Of a DNA stretch of 64,000 bases, positions 1-8,367 are shown piece by piece. The notes below the pieces were generated by a model. It made no database searches and was not told where the DNA came from. It saw only the letters and a program-made list of their open reading frames with translations. Positions within the stretch are counted from its first letter, which is position 1. The number at the start of each line of letters is the position of its first letter. The translations under genes and the position numbers were made by a program. Source of the DNA: Bacillus sp. SJS. Its GTDB lineage: Bacteria > Bacillota > Bacilli > Bacillales > Bacillaceae. The stretch is taken from positions 122,512-186,511 of the forward strand of contig NZ_JAQV02000023.1 of assembly GCF_000732485.2 (NCBI RefSeq), given 5' to 3'.

Positions 1-105
1 AGCACTAAACCTCCGTCCCCCCTCACTCAAAAAGCGTTAGTTGACAGGGGGTCAGAGGGACGATGCTTGTTCCCTCGGTCCTTTAAAGTGTTGAGGGTCA
101 GTGCA
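1..105. repeat. REPIN-like element, family A, copy 1 (left end cut by window)
   Basis: Right-hand part of a roughly 129 bp element. It carries the internal block CTAAACCTCCGTCCCC near its left side and ends in GAGGGTCAGTGCA. It abuts copy 2 head to tail, giving a 27 bp palindrome at 93-119 around the junction. The same element occurs at 19940-20195 and 21137-21393, flanking the RAYT transposase, which is the likely mobilising enzyme. Confidence 0.8.
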
Positions 106-234
106 TTGCACTGACCCTCGCTCTGCTAAAGCACTAAACCTCCGTCCCCGCCACCAAAAAACGTTTAGTTGTCAGGGGTTCGGAGCACCGATGCTTGTTC
201 CCCCGCTCCTTTAAAGTGTTGAGGGTCAGTGCAA
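106..234. repeat. REPIN-like element, family A, copy 2
   Basis: Complete unit bounded by inverted ends TTGCACTGACCC and GGGTCAGTGCAA. The left third (CGCTCTGCTAAAGCACTAAA followed by CCTCCGTCCCC) is nearly identical in all copies, while the middle is variable. The inverted ends would fold the unit into one long hairpin, the arrangement known for REPINs (two REP sequences in opposite orientation). Confidence 0.85.
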
Positions 235-282
235 ACTTCAACCGCGGATATGAAGGTGGAAATGAAAACAGTTTACATGGCC

Positions 283-535
283 GTGCCTGACCCGCCCTTC
301 GCTAATGGACTAAAGCTCCGGCACCAACTCCAAAAACCGTTGGTACACAAGGCATCAGCGCCCACCGCCTCCGTCCCCGTATGCGGTGAAGAATGTGGGG
401 ACTGGCACCGTGCCTGACCCGCCCTCCGCTAATGAACTAAAGCTCCGGCACCAACTCCACAAAACGTTGGTACACAAGGCATCAGCGCCCACCGCCTCCG
501 TCCCCACATACGGTGAAAAATGTGGGGACTGACCC
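283..535. repeat. Family B repeat, two tandem copies of about 127 bp
   Basis: Two direct copies, about 283-409 and 410-535. Each begins GTGCCTGACCCGCCC, contains CTAAAGCTCCGGCACCAACTCC and the CCTCCGTCCCC block also present in family A, and ends GGGGACTG. The copies differ at only a few positions. Ends and core resemble a diverged relative of family A. Reading frames across this stretch are not convincing genes. Confidence 0.75.
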
Positions 536-879
536 CACTCAACCCCAATCCAACCGCCGCCACCCCCCCAAAAAAAATCCCCACAAAAAAAGGGCACCCC
601 GAGCCCTCACTGATCCAGTCCATCAGCAAGGCCTCTTTGGGTGCCTGAAATGCGGTTCAGATTAAGTGGGAACAAAATCGAACCAAAACACAATTTGAAA
701 GGGGAACATAAAAGATATGTCCCAAATACATTATACGACATTTTGTCGGTTTTTGAAGGGTTATAGTAAAAATTTGTTGCAATTTGTCGAAAAAAATAAA
801 GTAGGAGTTTTCATGAATTGTCATTTATAATAGAAATAGGAAAAAAGGCGCTTCACAATGCGCCGATATGAGGTGGATT
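536..879. other. Intergenic stretch upstream of flhO
   Basis: No gene seen. 592-645 can fold through GGCACCC/GGGTGCC with an inner CTGAT/ATCAG pair, a possible terminator of a gene left of the window (mbl in B. subtilis order, inference). 840 onward holds a GGCGC/GCGCC hairpin and a perfect sigma-D -10 octamer GCCGATAT at 862-869, too close to the flhO start to be an ordinary promoter. Confidence 0.4.
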
Positions 880-1716
880 ATGCTTCGAGGGCTTTATACG
901 GCTGCGGCCGGCATGCTTTCGCAACAGAAACGGACAGAAATGCTGTCAAACAACATCGCCAACGTGAATACGCCCGGCTATAAATCAGACCAGGCGGCCA
1001 TCCGTGCTTTTCCTGAAATGCTGCTCAGCAGAATGGAAGGCAAGGATGCTCCAACCCAGAACCCCATGAATTTTGGAACCCAGACGCCAATCGGCTCTTT
1101 GAATACAGGTGCTTACGTCCAGGAACTTGTCCCCCAGTTTACGCAAGGTGATTTAAGAGAAACTGGCTTGCCGTCAGATATCGCTCTTTTAGAGGAAACG
1201 GTGCCTGCGAACGCGGATACCGGAATGAAAGGCTTCCTTCTTTTCGCAGTCGGAATGCCGGATGGACAAGTCCGCTATACACGGAACGGCCATTTTACAT
1301 TAAATGATCAAAACCAGCTTACGTCCCAGGGCGTCCCTGTTCTTTCCACAGCAGGCGCACCGATTACGATTACGGGTGATGATTATGAAATCACCCAGGA
1401 CGGCCGTGTAAGAATCGGCGGACAGGAAACCTCTCAAATCGATGTCCGTTTTGCAGGCGACGTCCGCAATCTCGTTAAAGAAGGAAACGGTTTGTTCAGA
1501 ACAGCGGATAACGCTGCACTGTCGACCGCAGCCGGGAATGCAAACGTTCGATATTCCCTGAAGCAGGGCTTCACAGAAGGCTCGAATGTGGATACAGCCC
1601 GTGCCTACACCGAGATGATGACCGCCTACCGTTCATTTGAAGCGAATCAAAAAGTATTGCAGGCGTATGACCGCAGCCTTGATAAAGCTGTAAATGAAAT
1701 TGGCCGGTTAAGCTAA
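880..1716 (+). CDS. flhO: Flagellar hook-basal body rod protein FlhO
   Basis: Member of the FlgF/FlgG-type rod and hook family, which builds the flagellar axial structure outside the membrane. The N-terminal rod signature is present (MLRGLYTAAAGM, then NNIANVNTPGYK at residues 24-35), and the C-terminus has the matching helix with NVDTARAYTEMMTAYRSFEA. At 278 aa it is close to B. subtilis FlhO. An in-frame ATG at 868 exists, but AGGTGG at 871-876 is placed to serve the ATG at 880. It is followed after 15 bp by flhP, so the two form an operon, as in B. subtilis downstream of mbl. Confidence 0.92.
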   Translation: MLRGLYTAAAGMLSQQKRTEMLSNNIANVNTPGYKSDQAAIRAFPEMLLSRMEGKDAPTQNPMNFGTQTPIGSLNTGAYVQELVPQFTQGDLRETGLPSDIALLEETVPANADTGMKGFLLFAVGMPDGQVRYTRNGHFTLNDQNQLTSQGVPVLSTAGAPITITGDDYEITQDGRVRIGGQETSQIDVRFAGDVRNLVKEGNGLFRTADNAALSTAAGNANVRYSLKQGFTEGSNVDTARAYTEMMTAYRSFEANQKVLQAYDRSLDKAVNEIGRLS

Positions 1717-1731
1717 TGAGGAGGAAATAAC

Positions 1732-2544
1732 ATGCTGAACTCCATGATTACGGCTTCCAACACGATGAACCAGGTGCAGAAGCAGCTCGACATAATTGGG
1801 CATAATATAGCCAACGTCGATACACAGGGATTCAAGCGCACGAATACAACGTTCGGTGAACTTGTCCGCCAGCAATACGACAACCAATCTGACCTGAACA
1901 AAGAGGTTGGCCGATCAACCGATTTCGGAATTCGCCAGGGAGTCGGAGCCCAGCTGATGCAAAATGTCGTCTTTAGCCAGGGAACCATTAAAAAAACGGA
2001 GCGTAACCTTGATTTTGCTTTCACGAAGCCGGGCCAGTTCTTAAAAGTGGAGGCAGATGGGCAAACTCGCTATACACGAAGCGGGGCGCTTTATCTTTCT
2101 GCAGAGGCAAACGGCAAGCTTGGGCTGGTGAATGCCAGCGGCCAGCGAATTTTAGACGAAAACAATCAGCCGATTTTGCTGAACGAAAATGCTTCTTCCA
2201 TCACTATTTCAGCCAACGGAACGCTGACAGCGCTTGACGGAAATGGACAGCCTGCCGGAACAGTCAACCTCGGCATCGTTCAATCCAACAAACCGCAATC
2301 ACTCGTGCAGACAAACGGCAATCTTTATACACTTTTGAATCCGAATGACCAGACGGCCGTGACGAATCTGACTGGTGCAGGACGGGGACAGATTTCTGTA
2401 GAGCAGGGTGCTCTGGAAATGTCGAACGTCGATGTATCAAAAGAAATGACCGACATGCTCGTTTCACAGCGGGCGTATCAATTTAATGCAAAGTCCATTA
2501 CAATCGGCGATCAGATGCTGGGATTAATCAACTCTGTCCGCTAA
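1732..2544 (+). CDS. flhP: Flagellar hook-basal body protein FlhP
   Basis: Paralogue of the preceding gene (270 aa) and the distal partner in the FlhO/FlhP pair needed for hook-filament assembly in B. subtilis. NIANVDTQGFKR at residues 25-36 is the rod-family signature, and the C-terminal SNVDVSKEMTDMLVSQRAYQ is the typical FlgG-like C-terminal helix. GAGGAGG at 1718-1724 gives a strong start. No signal peptide is seen, as expected for a substrate of the flagellar export apparatus. Confidence 0.93.
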   Translation: MLNSMITASNTMNQVQKQLDIIGHNIANVDTQGFKRTNTTFGELVRQQYDNQSDLNKEVGRSTDFGIRQGVGAQLMQNVVFSQGTIKKTERNLDFAFTKPGQFLKVEADGQTRYTRSGALYLSAEANGKLGLVNASGQRILDENNQPILLNENASSITISANGTLTALDGNGQPAGTVNLGIVQSNKPQSLVQTNGNLYTLLNPNDQTAVTNLTGAGRGQISVEQGALEMSNVDVSKEMTDMLVSQRAYQFNAKSITIGDQMLGLINSVR

Positions 2545-2566
2545 TTATGCCGAAGGGGTTTTCACC

Positions 2567-2845
2567 ATGGCTTCCAAAGACGCGTCCATGACCCGTGAAA
2601 AATATAAACAGGAAAAGGAAGCACAGGATCCAGCTCAAGAGGAAACGAAGCCTGCCGGGAAAATCCGGATTCGGCTCTTTCCGATTTGGATGCGTTTATT
2701 AATTGTGGCCTTCCTGTTTATTCTGGCTGCCATTACTGGGGCAATGGTCGGGTATGGAGTCATTGGAGATGGGAATCCGCTTGATGTACTAAAACCATCC
2801 ACATGGCAACATATCGTGGACCTGGTTGAAAAAGAGTCCGAATAA
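2567..2845 (+). CDS. EpuA-family small membrane protein (often annotated DNA-directed RNA polymerase subunit beta)
   Basis: 92 aa. A charged, cytoplasmic N-terminal half of about 40 residues is followed by RIRLFPIWMRLL, one membrane span at about residues 43-64, and an outside tail with VIGDGNPLDVLKPSTW. This is the pattern of the EpuA family (PF11772), whose database name as an RNA polymerase subunit is misleading because nothing here resembles RpoB. It sits 22 bp after flhP and before fabZ, the usual Bacillus position. Role unknown; linkage to flagellar and lipid genes is only contextual. Confidence 0.8.
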   Translation: MASKDASMTREKYKQEKEAQDPAQEETKPAGKIRIRLFPIWMRLLIVAFLFILAAITGAMVGYGVIGDGNPLDVLKPSTWQHIVDLVEKESE

Positions 2846-2930
2846 GTCTATACTCATGTTTGCGAAAGGAAGGATTCTCCTTCATTTTTGCCGTATACAT
2901 AGATAGGAAGATGAAAGGAGTCCGACCCAT

Positions 2931-3365
2931 ATGCTAGATATTCAGCAGATTAAAGAAATCATTCCTCACCGTTATCCGTTTTTACTGGTGGACCGCATCC
3001 TTGAAGTAGAAGAAGGGGCGCGTGCCGTCGGAATTAAAAATGTATCCGCGAATGAAGAATTTTTCAACGGACATTTCCCTGACTACCCGGTTATGCCTGG
3101 AGTATTAATTGTAGAAGCGCTCGCGCAGGTTGGAGCGGTAGCGATGCTTAAAAAAGAAGAAAATCGCGGCAGACTCGCATTTTTCACAGGAATCGACAAT
3201 TGCCGATTTAAAAAACAAGTAAAACCAGGCGATCAGCTTCGCCTTGAAGTCGAAATCATCCGTTCCCGCGGCGCCCTTGGCAAAGGAAAAGCATCGGCAA
3301 CCGTAGACGGACAAATTGTGTGCGAAGCAGAAATCATGTTTGCACTGGGCGAAAAAACAGAATAA
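2931..3365 (+). CDS. fabZ: 3-hydroxyacyl-[acyl-carrier-protein] dehydratase FabZ
   Basis: Dehydrates (3R)-hydroxyacyl-ACP to trans-2-enoyl-ACP in fatty acid elongation (type II FAS, cytoplasm). 144 aa, normal length for FabZ. The hotdog-fold motifs are intact: [11 protein letters not shown] at residues 12-22, catalytic His48 in [12 protein letters not shown] and catalytic Glu62 in IVEALAQ. GAAAGGAG lies 10-15 bp before the ATG. The gene ends at a strong bidirectional terminator. The position after flhP matches B. subtilis ywpB. Confidence 0.96.
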   Translation: MLDIQQIKEIIPHRYPFLLVDRILEVEEGARAVGIKNVSANEEFFNGHFPDYPVMPGVLIVEALAQVGAVAMLKKEENRGRLAFFTGIDNCRFKKQVKPGDQLRLEVEIIRSRGALGKGKASATVDGQIVCEAEIMFALGEKTE

Positions 3366-3366
3366 A

Positions 3367-3408
3367 AAAAAGACGCGTGAAACCCTGACGGAGATCGCGC
3401 GTCTTTTA
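3367..3408. terminator. Bidirectional terminator between fabZ and a converging 27-codon gene
   Basis: Stem AAAAGACGCG / CGCGTCTTTT with flanking A-run and T-run on both sides, so it can stop transcription from either direction. The stop codon of the minus-strand small ORF overlaps its right arm. Confidence 0.85.
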
Positions 3409-3489
3409 TTTTTTTACCGGTGCCTTCGCCTTCTTCGTTCCGGCAAAAAGCACAGCCATTCCTGCAAGTACCGCAGCAGCGTATTTCAT
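3406..3489 (-). CDS. Putative 27-aa hydrophobic small protein
   Basis: A minus-strand frame begins MKYAAAVLAGMAVLFAG and ends KAPVKK. It is preceded by a textbook GGAGGGG Shine-Dalgarno about 5 bases before the ATG and followed directly by the terminator it shares with fabZ. The product has one hydrophobic segment (residues 3-17) and a Lys-rich tail, so it could be a tiny membrane peptide or an uncleaved signal-like peptide. No function can be assigned. The combination of ribosome site, compact ORF and terminator is the evidence that it is real. Confidence 0.6.
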   Translation of the reverse strand: MKYAAAVLAGMAVLFAGTKKAKAPVKK

Positions 3490-3570
3490 CGTACCCCTCC
3501 TTCGAATGAGCGGTTTTTTCGTGGGGCATGCTAATTCTTGAGAATAAACATCAAGAAGGGAGCATGCAGC

Positions 3571-3834
3571 ATGAAAAAAGTATTTGGTCTTTTAACCGGT
3601 CTGATCCTGGCAGCGGGCTTAGCCGGATGCTCAGATGATCCGGATCCCGAAGAAAAAAAGGATGAAAATCCGCCGGTGGAACAGGAAAATTACAACATGG
3701 AGCTTAAAAACGGCAACATGGCCCCGGGCAATATGAGACATGGACATGACCCGCAGAAGCTGGACGGCCGTATGGATAACAAGACCGAGAGACAAAAAGA
3801 AGAAATGATGAAAAAAGATATGAAAAAGGACTAA
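3571..3834 (+). CDS. Small Met/Asn-rich lipoprotein
   Basis: 87 aa. Lipoprotein signal peptide MKKVFGLLTGLILAAGLAGC with lipobox LAGC and Cys20 as the lipidation site, so it is expected on the outer face of the membrane. The mature part is strongly hydrophilic, acidic first (DDPDPEEKK) and then rich in Met, Asn, Gly and His (MELKNGNMAPGNMRHGH) with a Lys/Met tail. An upstream ATG at 3538 is in frame, but the GAAGGGAG site serves 3571. Met/His richness could indicate metal contact, which is speculation. Monocistronic, ending at a terminator. Confidence 0.75.
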   Translation: MKKVFGLLTGLILAAGLAGCSDDPDPEEKKDENPPVEQENYNMELKNGNMAPGNMRHGHDPQKLDGRMDNKTERQKEEMMKKDMKKD

Positions 3835-3835
3835 C

Positions 3836-3870
3836 AAAGAAGCCGGTCATCCTATAGACTGGCTTCTTTA
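3836..3870. terminator. Bidirectional terminator, lipoprotein gene / ywpF
   Basis: Stem AAAGAAGCCGGTC / GACTGGCTTCTTTA (one G-U pair) with an 8 nt loop between convergent genes. The ywpF stop codon lies in its right arm. Confidence 0.85.
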
Positions 3871-4323
3871 TTTAGTCGTTACAGATTCCTGCTGATCCTG
3901 TGTTTTATGCCACTGGGCGGAAAAAGCCTGCAGCAGGTCTTCACCATCTAATCCTTCATCCAAAAGCTCCGTTAAAATTCTCTCCGCATTTCCGAATGGG
4001 CGGTTTGAAACCATTCTTCCGGAAAATAAAACGGAAATCAGGTTATTTTCGAGCGCCACCACATTGCTTATTGCCGCTCTTAATTTAGCAGGGGTATTCG
4101 TTCTTTTGGAAATGGTAATCACAAGGGTGTGTTCATTCTTTTCATCCATAAGCTTTTGGAAGCGGTCCAAATGCTCGCTGCTGATCAGCGACTCAAGAAG
4201 CCAATCATTTTCGCCGTCCTTTTTGTTTATGACGAGGCCATCGTTTAAAGGAATCTCATCATAATGGCGGCCGTTCTCATCATTCCGTGCAATCTTCATG
4301 GAAACAAGCTTAAACGTCTTCAT
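3868..4323 (-). CDS. ywpF: YwpF-like protein
   Basis: 151 aa from MKTFKLVSMK. Soluble, no signal peptide or membrane segment. Start and context match B. subtilis YwpF (PF14183), a protein of unknown function next to ssbB. Three consecutive ATG codons follow GGAGGTGG; the third (4323) has the best spacing and gives the family-like N-terminus, with the second as alternative. The segment RTNTPAKLRAAISNVVALEN and the acidic ILTELLDEGLDGEDLLQAF are the most distinctive parts. Divergent from ssbB. Confidence 0.8.
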   Translation of the reverse strand: MKTFKLVSMKIARNDENGRHYDEIPLNDGLVINKKDGENDWLLESLISSEHLDRFQKLMDEKNEHTLVITISKRTNTPAKLRAAISNVVALENNLISVLFSGRMVSNRPFGNAERILTELLDEGLDGEDLLQAFSAQWHKTQDQQESVTTK

Positions 4324-4472
4324 CATCATCCACCTCCGCATTGTTTTCCAGTCGTTTTTACCATTATAACATAGCGCATTATTTTTCTTATCTTTTACGA
4401 AAATCGCAAAATAGATCCTTTAAATGGCCAGAACCTATCGTCTGTATCTTCATCAAGTGAAAATAGACGCCT

Positions 4473-4520
4473 AAAAATAAATTTTCCTGATTTTCCCTAT
4501 TTCCAAACATCCATTACAAT
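4473..4520 (+). promoter_or_regulatory. Possible ssbB promoter with a ComK-like AT box
   Basis: AAAA-N5-TTTT at 4473-4485 fits one half of a ComK K-box. A TACAAT -10-like hexamer follows at 4515-4520 with only a weak -35. ComK activation of ssbB is established in B. subtilis. A second AT box at the standard 8, 18 or 31 bp spacing is not seen, so this is a weak call. Confidence 0.35.
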
Positions 4521-4551
4521 ACGATTGACTAGGAAGGAAAGGAGAAACAGG

Positions 4552-4899
4552 ATGATCAATCATGTAACGCTAGTAGGGCGTCTTACGAAGGATCCGGATA
4601 TCCGCTACACGAAAGAAGGAGCCCCGGTTGCCCACATCACCCTCGCTGTCAGCCGTAATTTCAAAAACCACGCCGGTGAAATCGAAACTGATTTCGTCAA
4701 TTGTACCCTGTGGAGAAGAACAGCCGAAAACACGGCGAATTACTGCCAAAAGGGCTCCATCGTCGGTGTCACCGGAAGAATCCAATCCCGAAAATACGAA
4801 AACGCAGAACGCAAAATGGTCTACGTCACAGAAGTCGTCGCAGACTCCGTCCGATTCATGAGCGGCCGTCCGCGCGAGCTCGCCGAACAGGAAACCTGA
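4552..4899 (+). CDS. ssbB: Single-stranded DNA-binding protein, competence type (SsbB)
   Basis: 115 aa OB-fold protein: MINHVTLVGRLTKDPDIRYT, then DFVNCTLWRRTAENTANYCQKG and GRIQSRKYEN. It is much shorter than housekeeping SSB (about 170 aa) and lacks the acidic C-terminal tip that recruits repair proteins, the hallmark of SsbB, which coats incoming single-stranded DNA during transformation. Start chosen at 4552 because GGAGAAACAGG precedes it; the in-frame ATG at 4525 would add nine unrelated residues. Position next to ywpF matches B. subtilis ywpH/ssbB. Confidence 0.92.
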   Translation: MINHVTLVGRLTKDPDIRYTKEGAPVAHITLAVSRNFKNHAGEIETDFVNCTLWRRTAENTANYCQKGSIVGVTGRIQSRKYENAERKMVYVTEVVADSVRFMSGRPRELAEQET

Positions 4900-4958
4900 T
4901 TTTCTGCTAACCTCCCTCTTATAGAAAAAATCACAAAACCCCTCTGATCCTCGTCTGC

Positions 4959-4990
4959 CCAGCTGAAACCTATTCAGCTGGTGTTTTTTA
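4959..4990 (+). terminator. Rho-independent terminator after ssbB
   Basis: CCAGCTGAA / TTCAGCTGG stem followed by GTGTTTTTT. It lies 60 bp after the ssbB stop and insulates the DedA gene. Confidence 0.85.
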
Positions 4991-5129
4991 TATATCGCCA
5001 ACCCCCCTCCTGGTTTGCCCCGCCGCCTTTTCGGGAAGTCTTTTAGGGAGAATGTGAAACCTTTTAGGCTCTTAATCCGTACTAATGGTTTCGGGGACGG
5101 GTAGATCGAAACAGGAGGCACGATTTCTA

Positions 5130-5750
5130 ATGGAAAATTGGATTACACAATTTATGGAGCAGTTTGGGTACTTGGGGATCTTTTTAATGATTGCATTGGA
5201 GAATGTGTTCCCTCCGATTCCGTCAGAGGTCATTCTCCCGTTCGGAGGCTTTATGACGACCACTGCGGGGCTGACGATTCCGGGGGTCATTTTAGCGGCG
5301 ACTGCCGGTTCGGTGCTTGGAGCCTTGATCCTTTATTATGTAGGCAGGCTGCTGGATGTAGAGCAGCTGGAGAAGTTTGTGGACAAATGGGGCCACATTT
5401 TGCTTGTTTCAAAGAAAGAAATTCACCGGGGCGATGCCTGGTTTGATCGATATGGAAAATGGACGGTCTTCTTTTGCCGTATGGTGCCGTTTGTAAGAAG
5501 TGTCATTTCCATCCCGGCCGGTATGTCCAACATGAACGTATGGCTTTTCCTGATTTATACGACACTTGGAACGCTGATCTGGAATACGCTCCTCGTTATT
5601 TTAGGCGCGATGCTCGGGGAAGCGTGGCCGAAAATCGGAGAATATATGAGCATCTATTCAAATATCATCTATGCCGTGCTCGCGGTTCTGCTTGTGATGG
5701 TCATTGTATGGTATGTGAAAAGAAGAAAGAAATTTAAAAAACAGAAATAA
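5130..5750 (+). CDS. DedA-family membrane protein
   Basis: 206 aa polytopic protein. DedA/VTT signatures: FPPIPSEVILPFGG at residues 27-40 with the conserved acidic Glu33, and the re-entrant motif CRMVPFVRSVISIPAG in the middle. C-terminus is Lys-rich and cytoplasmic. Members act in lipid-carrier recycling (undecaprenyl phosphate or phosphatidylethanolamine flipping in the best studied cases) and membrane homeostasis; the substrate of this one cannot be read from sequence. AGGAGG at 5113-5118 supports 5130 rather than the in-frame 5085. Single gene, followed by a weak hairpin and T-run at 5767-5789. Confidence 0.88.
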   Translation: MENWITQFMEQFGYLGIFLMIALENVFPPIPSEVILPFGGFMTTTAGLTIPGVILAATAGSVLGALILYYVGRLLDVEQLEKFVDKWGHILLVSKKEIHRGDAWFDRYGKWTVFFCRMVPFVRSVISIPAGMSNMNVWLFLIYTTLGTLIWNTLLVILGAMLGEAWPKIGEYMSIYSNIIYAVLAVLLVMVIVWYVKRRKKFKKQK

Positions 5751-5856
5751 CGTGTGCCGGGCTTCCAATAGGAGGTCCGTTTTTTTTATTCAACTTCTGT
5801 CGGAGTCTGTCGATAAATAGCATGTAATCATCATCTGAGAATCGGAGTGCATGCTA

Positions 5857-7818
5857 ATGTTTAAAAATATGAAAATCCGCAATCGTCTGATCCTTTTTAC
5901 GGCGGTTCTGCTGATCGTTCCAGCCTTGTCGATCGGCATTTTCGGATATATAGCAGCGAAAAAAGAAGTGAAAGACCAGATTGAAAACTCAGCTTCCGAG
6001 CAGGTTACGCTCTTAACCGGCCTGACAGACGAATTCTTTAAAAATAAACGGGATGTCGTCGAACTGTTTTCACAAACGTTAAATAGCACAGCCTTTGAAA
6101 ATGAATCATACCTGAATGAGCGGTTAGGCTATATAAGCAATTCCTTTCAAGAAGTGACACTAACCTATGTGGGGACAAAAGACGGCAGTATGTACAGTTT
6201 TCCAAGAACCGAATTTCCGGAAGGTTACAATCCCACCGAACGCGAATGGTATAAAGAAGCGATCGCAAACAAAGGGGAATCCATTATCACGAGCCCCTAT
6301 AAGGATGAAGCAACTGGGAAAATGGTCGTGACCATCGCAAGTGCATTAACCGACGGCAGCGGAGTTATGGCCATGGATATTGATCTGGCCGTCCTTGCTA
6401 AATCCACTTTGGATACGAAAATCGGCAACAAAGGGTATCCAAGCATTTTAGACCAAAATGGAAAAATCGTTGTCCACCCGACGCTTAAAGCGGGTGAAAA
6501 ACTGGATAAAAGCATCAGCGAACCCATTTTCAAATCAGAAAAAGGATCCTTCAGCTATACATTTAAAGGCTCAAACAAATCCATGATGTTCGAAACGAGC
6601 GAACAGACCGGCTGGAAGGTGCTTGGAACGATTGATACGGCAGAATTCACCGAGCAATCTGCGCCTATTTTACTCAACATGATCATCGTAATTGTAATTT
6701 TTATAGTAGTCGGAACGGTCTTCAATTACTTCACCATCCGCTCCATTGTTCGTCCAATCCGTATTTTATCCGACGTTGCCAGACAGGTAAGCGAAGGAGA
6801 TTTGACCGAAAAGGTAAACGTGAAATCAAAGGATGAACTAGGCCAGCTTGGAATTGCATTCAATAAAATGATCGATTCCCTAAAAAACCTGCTATCCCAA
6901 ATCGAACACTCATCTGACACACTTTTAGCATCCTCAGAGCAGGTCCAGGAGCACTCCCGCCAGGTAAGCGGCATTACGAAGGAAATTGCCCAATCTGTAG
7001 ATGAACTGTCAGACGGAGCAGAAACGCAAATGGTGAGTACCGAAGAAACTGCAAAGGCTGTCCAGGAAATCGCAACAGGAGTCCAATACGTAGCAGAACG
7101 GGCTGCATCAGTGAGCCTCACTGTTTCAGAAGCAGCCGAACAGACGCAAAAAGGCAGCATCTATATTGATAAAGCCGTCAAGCAAATGGACGACATCTAT
7201 CATTCTGTCGAGGAAACAACCCGCCTCGTAATCGAGCTCGGAGACAAATCCGCAGAAATCAATAAAATTGTCGACGTCATTACGGCTATTTCCGAACAAA
7301 CGAACCTGCTCGCCCTGAACGCCGCCATCGAAGCCGCACGGGCAGGCGAGCACGGCAAAGGCTTTGCCGTAGTAGCAGATGAGGTAAGAAAGCTTGCTGA
7401 GGGCTCCAAGCAGTCAGCCGAGCAAATCACCACCCTCATCCGTTCCATCCAAAAGAGAACGAACCTCGTCATCGATCACATGGCGAAAGAAAAAGAACAG
7501 GCAGCAGGCGGGCTTGATTTAATTAAAGAAACCGGTGACAACTTCACCATGATTCAAAAAGCGGTCCAAGACGTCAACTCGCAGATCCAGGAAGTGTCCG
7601 CTACCGCAGAGCAAATGTCCGCAAGCTCCGAGGAAGTCACAGCATCCGTCGAAGAAATGGCCAGCATCGCAACCGAATCCGCAAGCTCCACCCAGCAAGT
7701 CGCAGCCGGAGCCCAGCAGCAATACTCATCCATGGAAGAAATCGGCCAGTCCATCAACAAACTCGCTGAACTAGCAGCCGGACTGAAAACAGAAGTAGCA
7801 AAATTTAAGACGAAGTAA
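5857..7818 (+). CDS. Methyl-accepting chemotaxis protein with Cache sensor domain
   Basis: 653 aa transmembrane chemoreceptor. TM1 about residues 13-34, extracellular dCache-type region about 35-265 (with [13 protein letters not shown] and [10 protein letters not shown]), TM2 about 270-292, HAMP about 290-345, then a long helical signalling domain whose hairpin tip [20 protein letters not shown] is at about 480-499. Length and layout match the McpA/McpB/TlpA group of B. subtilis (about 660 aa), which sense amino acids and similar ligands. The ATG at 5857 is nine bases from GGAG; the ATG at 5851 is too close to it. Ligand unknown. Ends at a terminator. Confidence 0.93.
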   Translation: MFKNMKIRNRLILFTAVLLIVPALSIGIFGYIAAKKEVKDQIENSASEQVTLLTGLTDEFFKNKRDVVELFSQTLNSTAFENESYLNERLGYISNSFQEVTLTYVGTKDGSMYSFPRTEFPEGYNPTEREWYKEAIANKGESIITSPYKDEATGKMVVTIASALTDGSGVMAMDIDLAVLAKSTLDTKIGNKGYPSILDQNGKIVVHPTLKAGEKLDKSISEPIFKSEKGSFSYTFKGSNKSMMFETSEQTGWKVLGTIDTAEFTEQSAPILLNMIIVIVIFIVVGTVFNYFTIRSIVRPIRILSDVARQVSEGDLTEKVNVKSKDELGQLGIAFNKMIDSLKNLLSQIEHSSDTLLASSEQVQEHSRQVSGITKEIAQSVDELSDGAETQMVSTEETAKAVQEIATGVQYVAERAASVSLTVSEAAEQTQKGSIYIDKAVKQMDDIYHSVEETTRLVIELGDKSAEINKIVDVITAISEQTNLLALNAAIEAARAGEHGKGFAVVADEVRKLAEGSKQSAEQITTLIRSIQKRTNLVIDHMAKEKEQAAGGLDLIKETGDNFTMIQKAVQDVNSQIQEVSATAEQMSASSEEVTASVEEMASIATESASSTQQVAAGAQQQYSSMEEIGQSINKLAELAAGLKTEVAKFKTK

Positions 7819-7820
7819 GG

Positions 7821-7846
7821 GAAGAGGGGAGGAAACTCCTCTTTTT
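7821..7846 (+). terminator. Rho-independent terminator after the chemoreceptor gene
   Basis: GAAGAGGGGAG / CTCCTCTTTTTC hairpin with a GAAA-like loop and a T-run. Confidence 0.85.
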
Positions 7847-7961
7847 CTATTTAACCTATTTCGAATATACAGTGTCCTAAATGGATATTTATGTTAAATT
7901 TAGAATAGGCGCAGAAAAGGAATTAAACACTTTAATAGAAGAACAATGGGGGAGCGAAGAG

Positions 7962-8282
7962 ATGAGGAAAAGAAAGGTAACGATCATCATTTGTATTGTC
8001 TTATTTGTATTAATGATTGCCCCGCCAATTTTAGCTCCAATCACGCACAATGATCACTCTCCAAGAAGTGCGATAAGAAACTATCTGCAAAGTAATGGCC
8101 ACCCTTATCAAAGCTTCCTCGCAGTCATTACAAATAAAAATATTAAAGACACACAATACGGGGCGCTATATTCTGTCTTATGGAAAGATTGGGATAGTGA
8201 AACAGGTGACACTGGTACATTATGCTATGCGAAAAAGAGTATTGAATCCACGGATAAAATATCTTGTGGCACTGGTCCTTAA
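7962..8282 (+). CDS. Small secreted or membrane-anchored protein, unknown
   Basis: 106 aa from MRKRKVTIIICIVL. Positively charged start plus one hydrophobic segment (about residues 6-25, ending LAPIT) suggests a signal anchor with an exported C-terminal part containing SAIRNYLQSNGHPYQSFLAV and two Cys residues (in TGTLCYAKK and KISCGTG). GGGGGAG precedes the ATG; 27 in-frame codons upstream lack a ribosome site. No family recognised. The N-terminal exported part SAIRNYLQSNGHPYQSF is reminiscent of small Bacillus YpmB/DUF-type secreted proteins, but I would not assign it. Confidence 0.6.
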   Translation: MRKRKVTIIICIVLFVLMIAPPILAPITHNDHSPRSAIRNYLQSNGHPYQSFLAVITNKNIKDTQYGALYSVLWKDWDSETGDTGTLCYAKKSIESTDKISCGTGP

Positions 8283-8343
8283 TATGGAATACTGCGAGTT
8301 TTATAGAAGAGTAATGTGAAGGGTATCGGTTGATTTTAAAAAG

Positions 8344-8367
8344 ATATCCAGTATTAATATTGGATAT
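8344..8367. promoter_or_regulatory. Palindromic operator-like site
   Basis: ATATCCAGTATT / AATATTGGATAT: 24 bp inverted repeat with one mismatched pair, centred between two small genes and about 105 bp before the second start. Shape suits a dimeric repressor site; no regulator is identified. Confidence 0.35.

Noticed and set aside
1-535. Possible CRISPR array because of the evenly sized repeats
   Set aside because: Units are about 130 bp, abut directly and have no spacers or cas genes. They are inverted-ended repeats.
862-869. Perfect sigma-D -10 octamer before flhO
   Set aside because: Transcription would begin about four bases before the flhO ATG, leaving no room for the AGGTGG ribosome site, and the -35 is only an A-run. 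Probably chance.
3233-3529. 98-codon minus-strand frame across fabZ
   Set aside because: It covers most of fabZ in antisense and is less plausible than the compact 27-codon frame at 3406-3489, which has a ribosome site and terminator.
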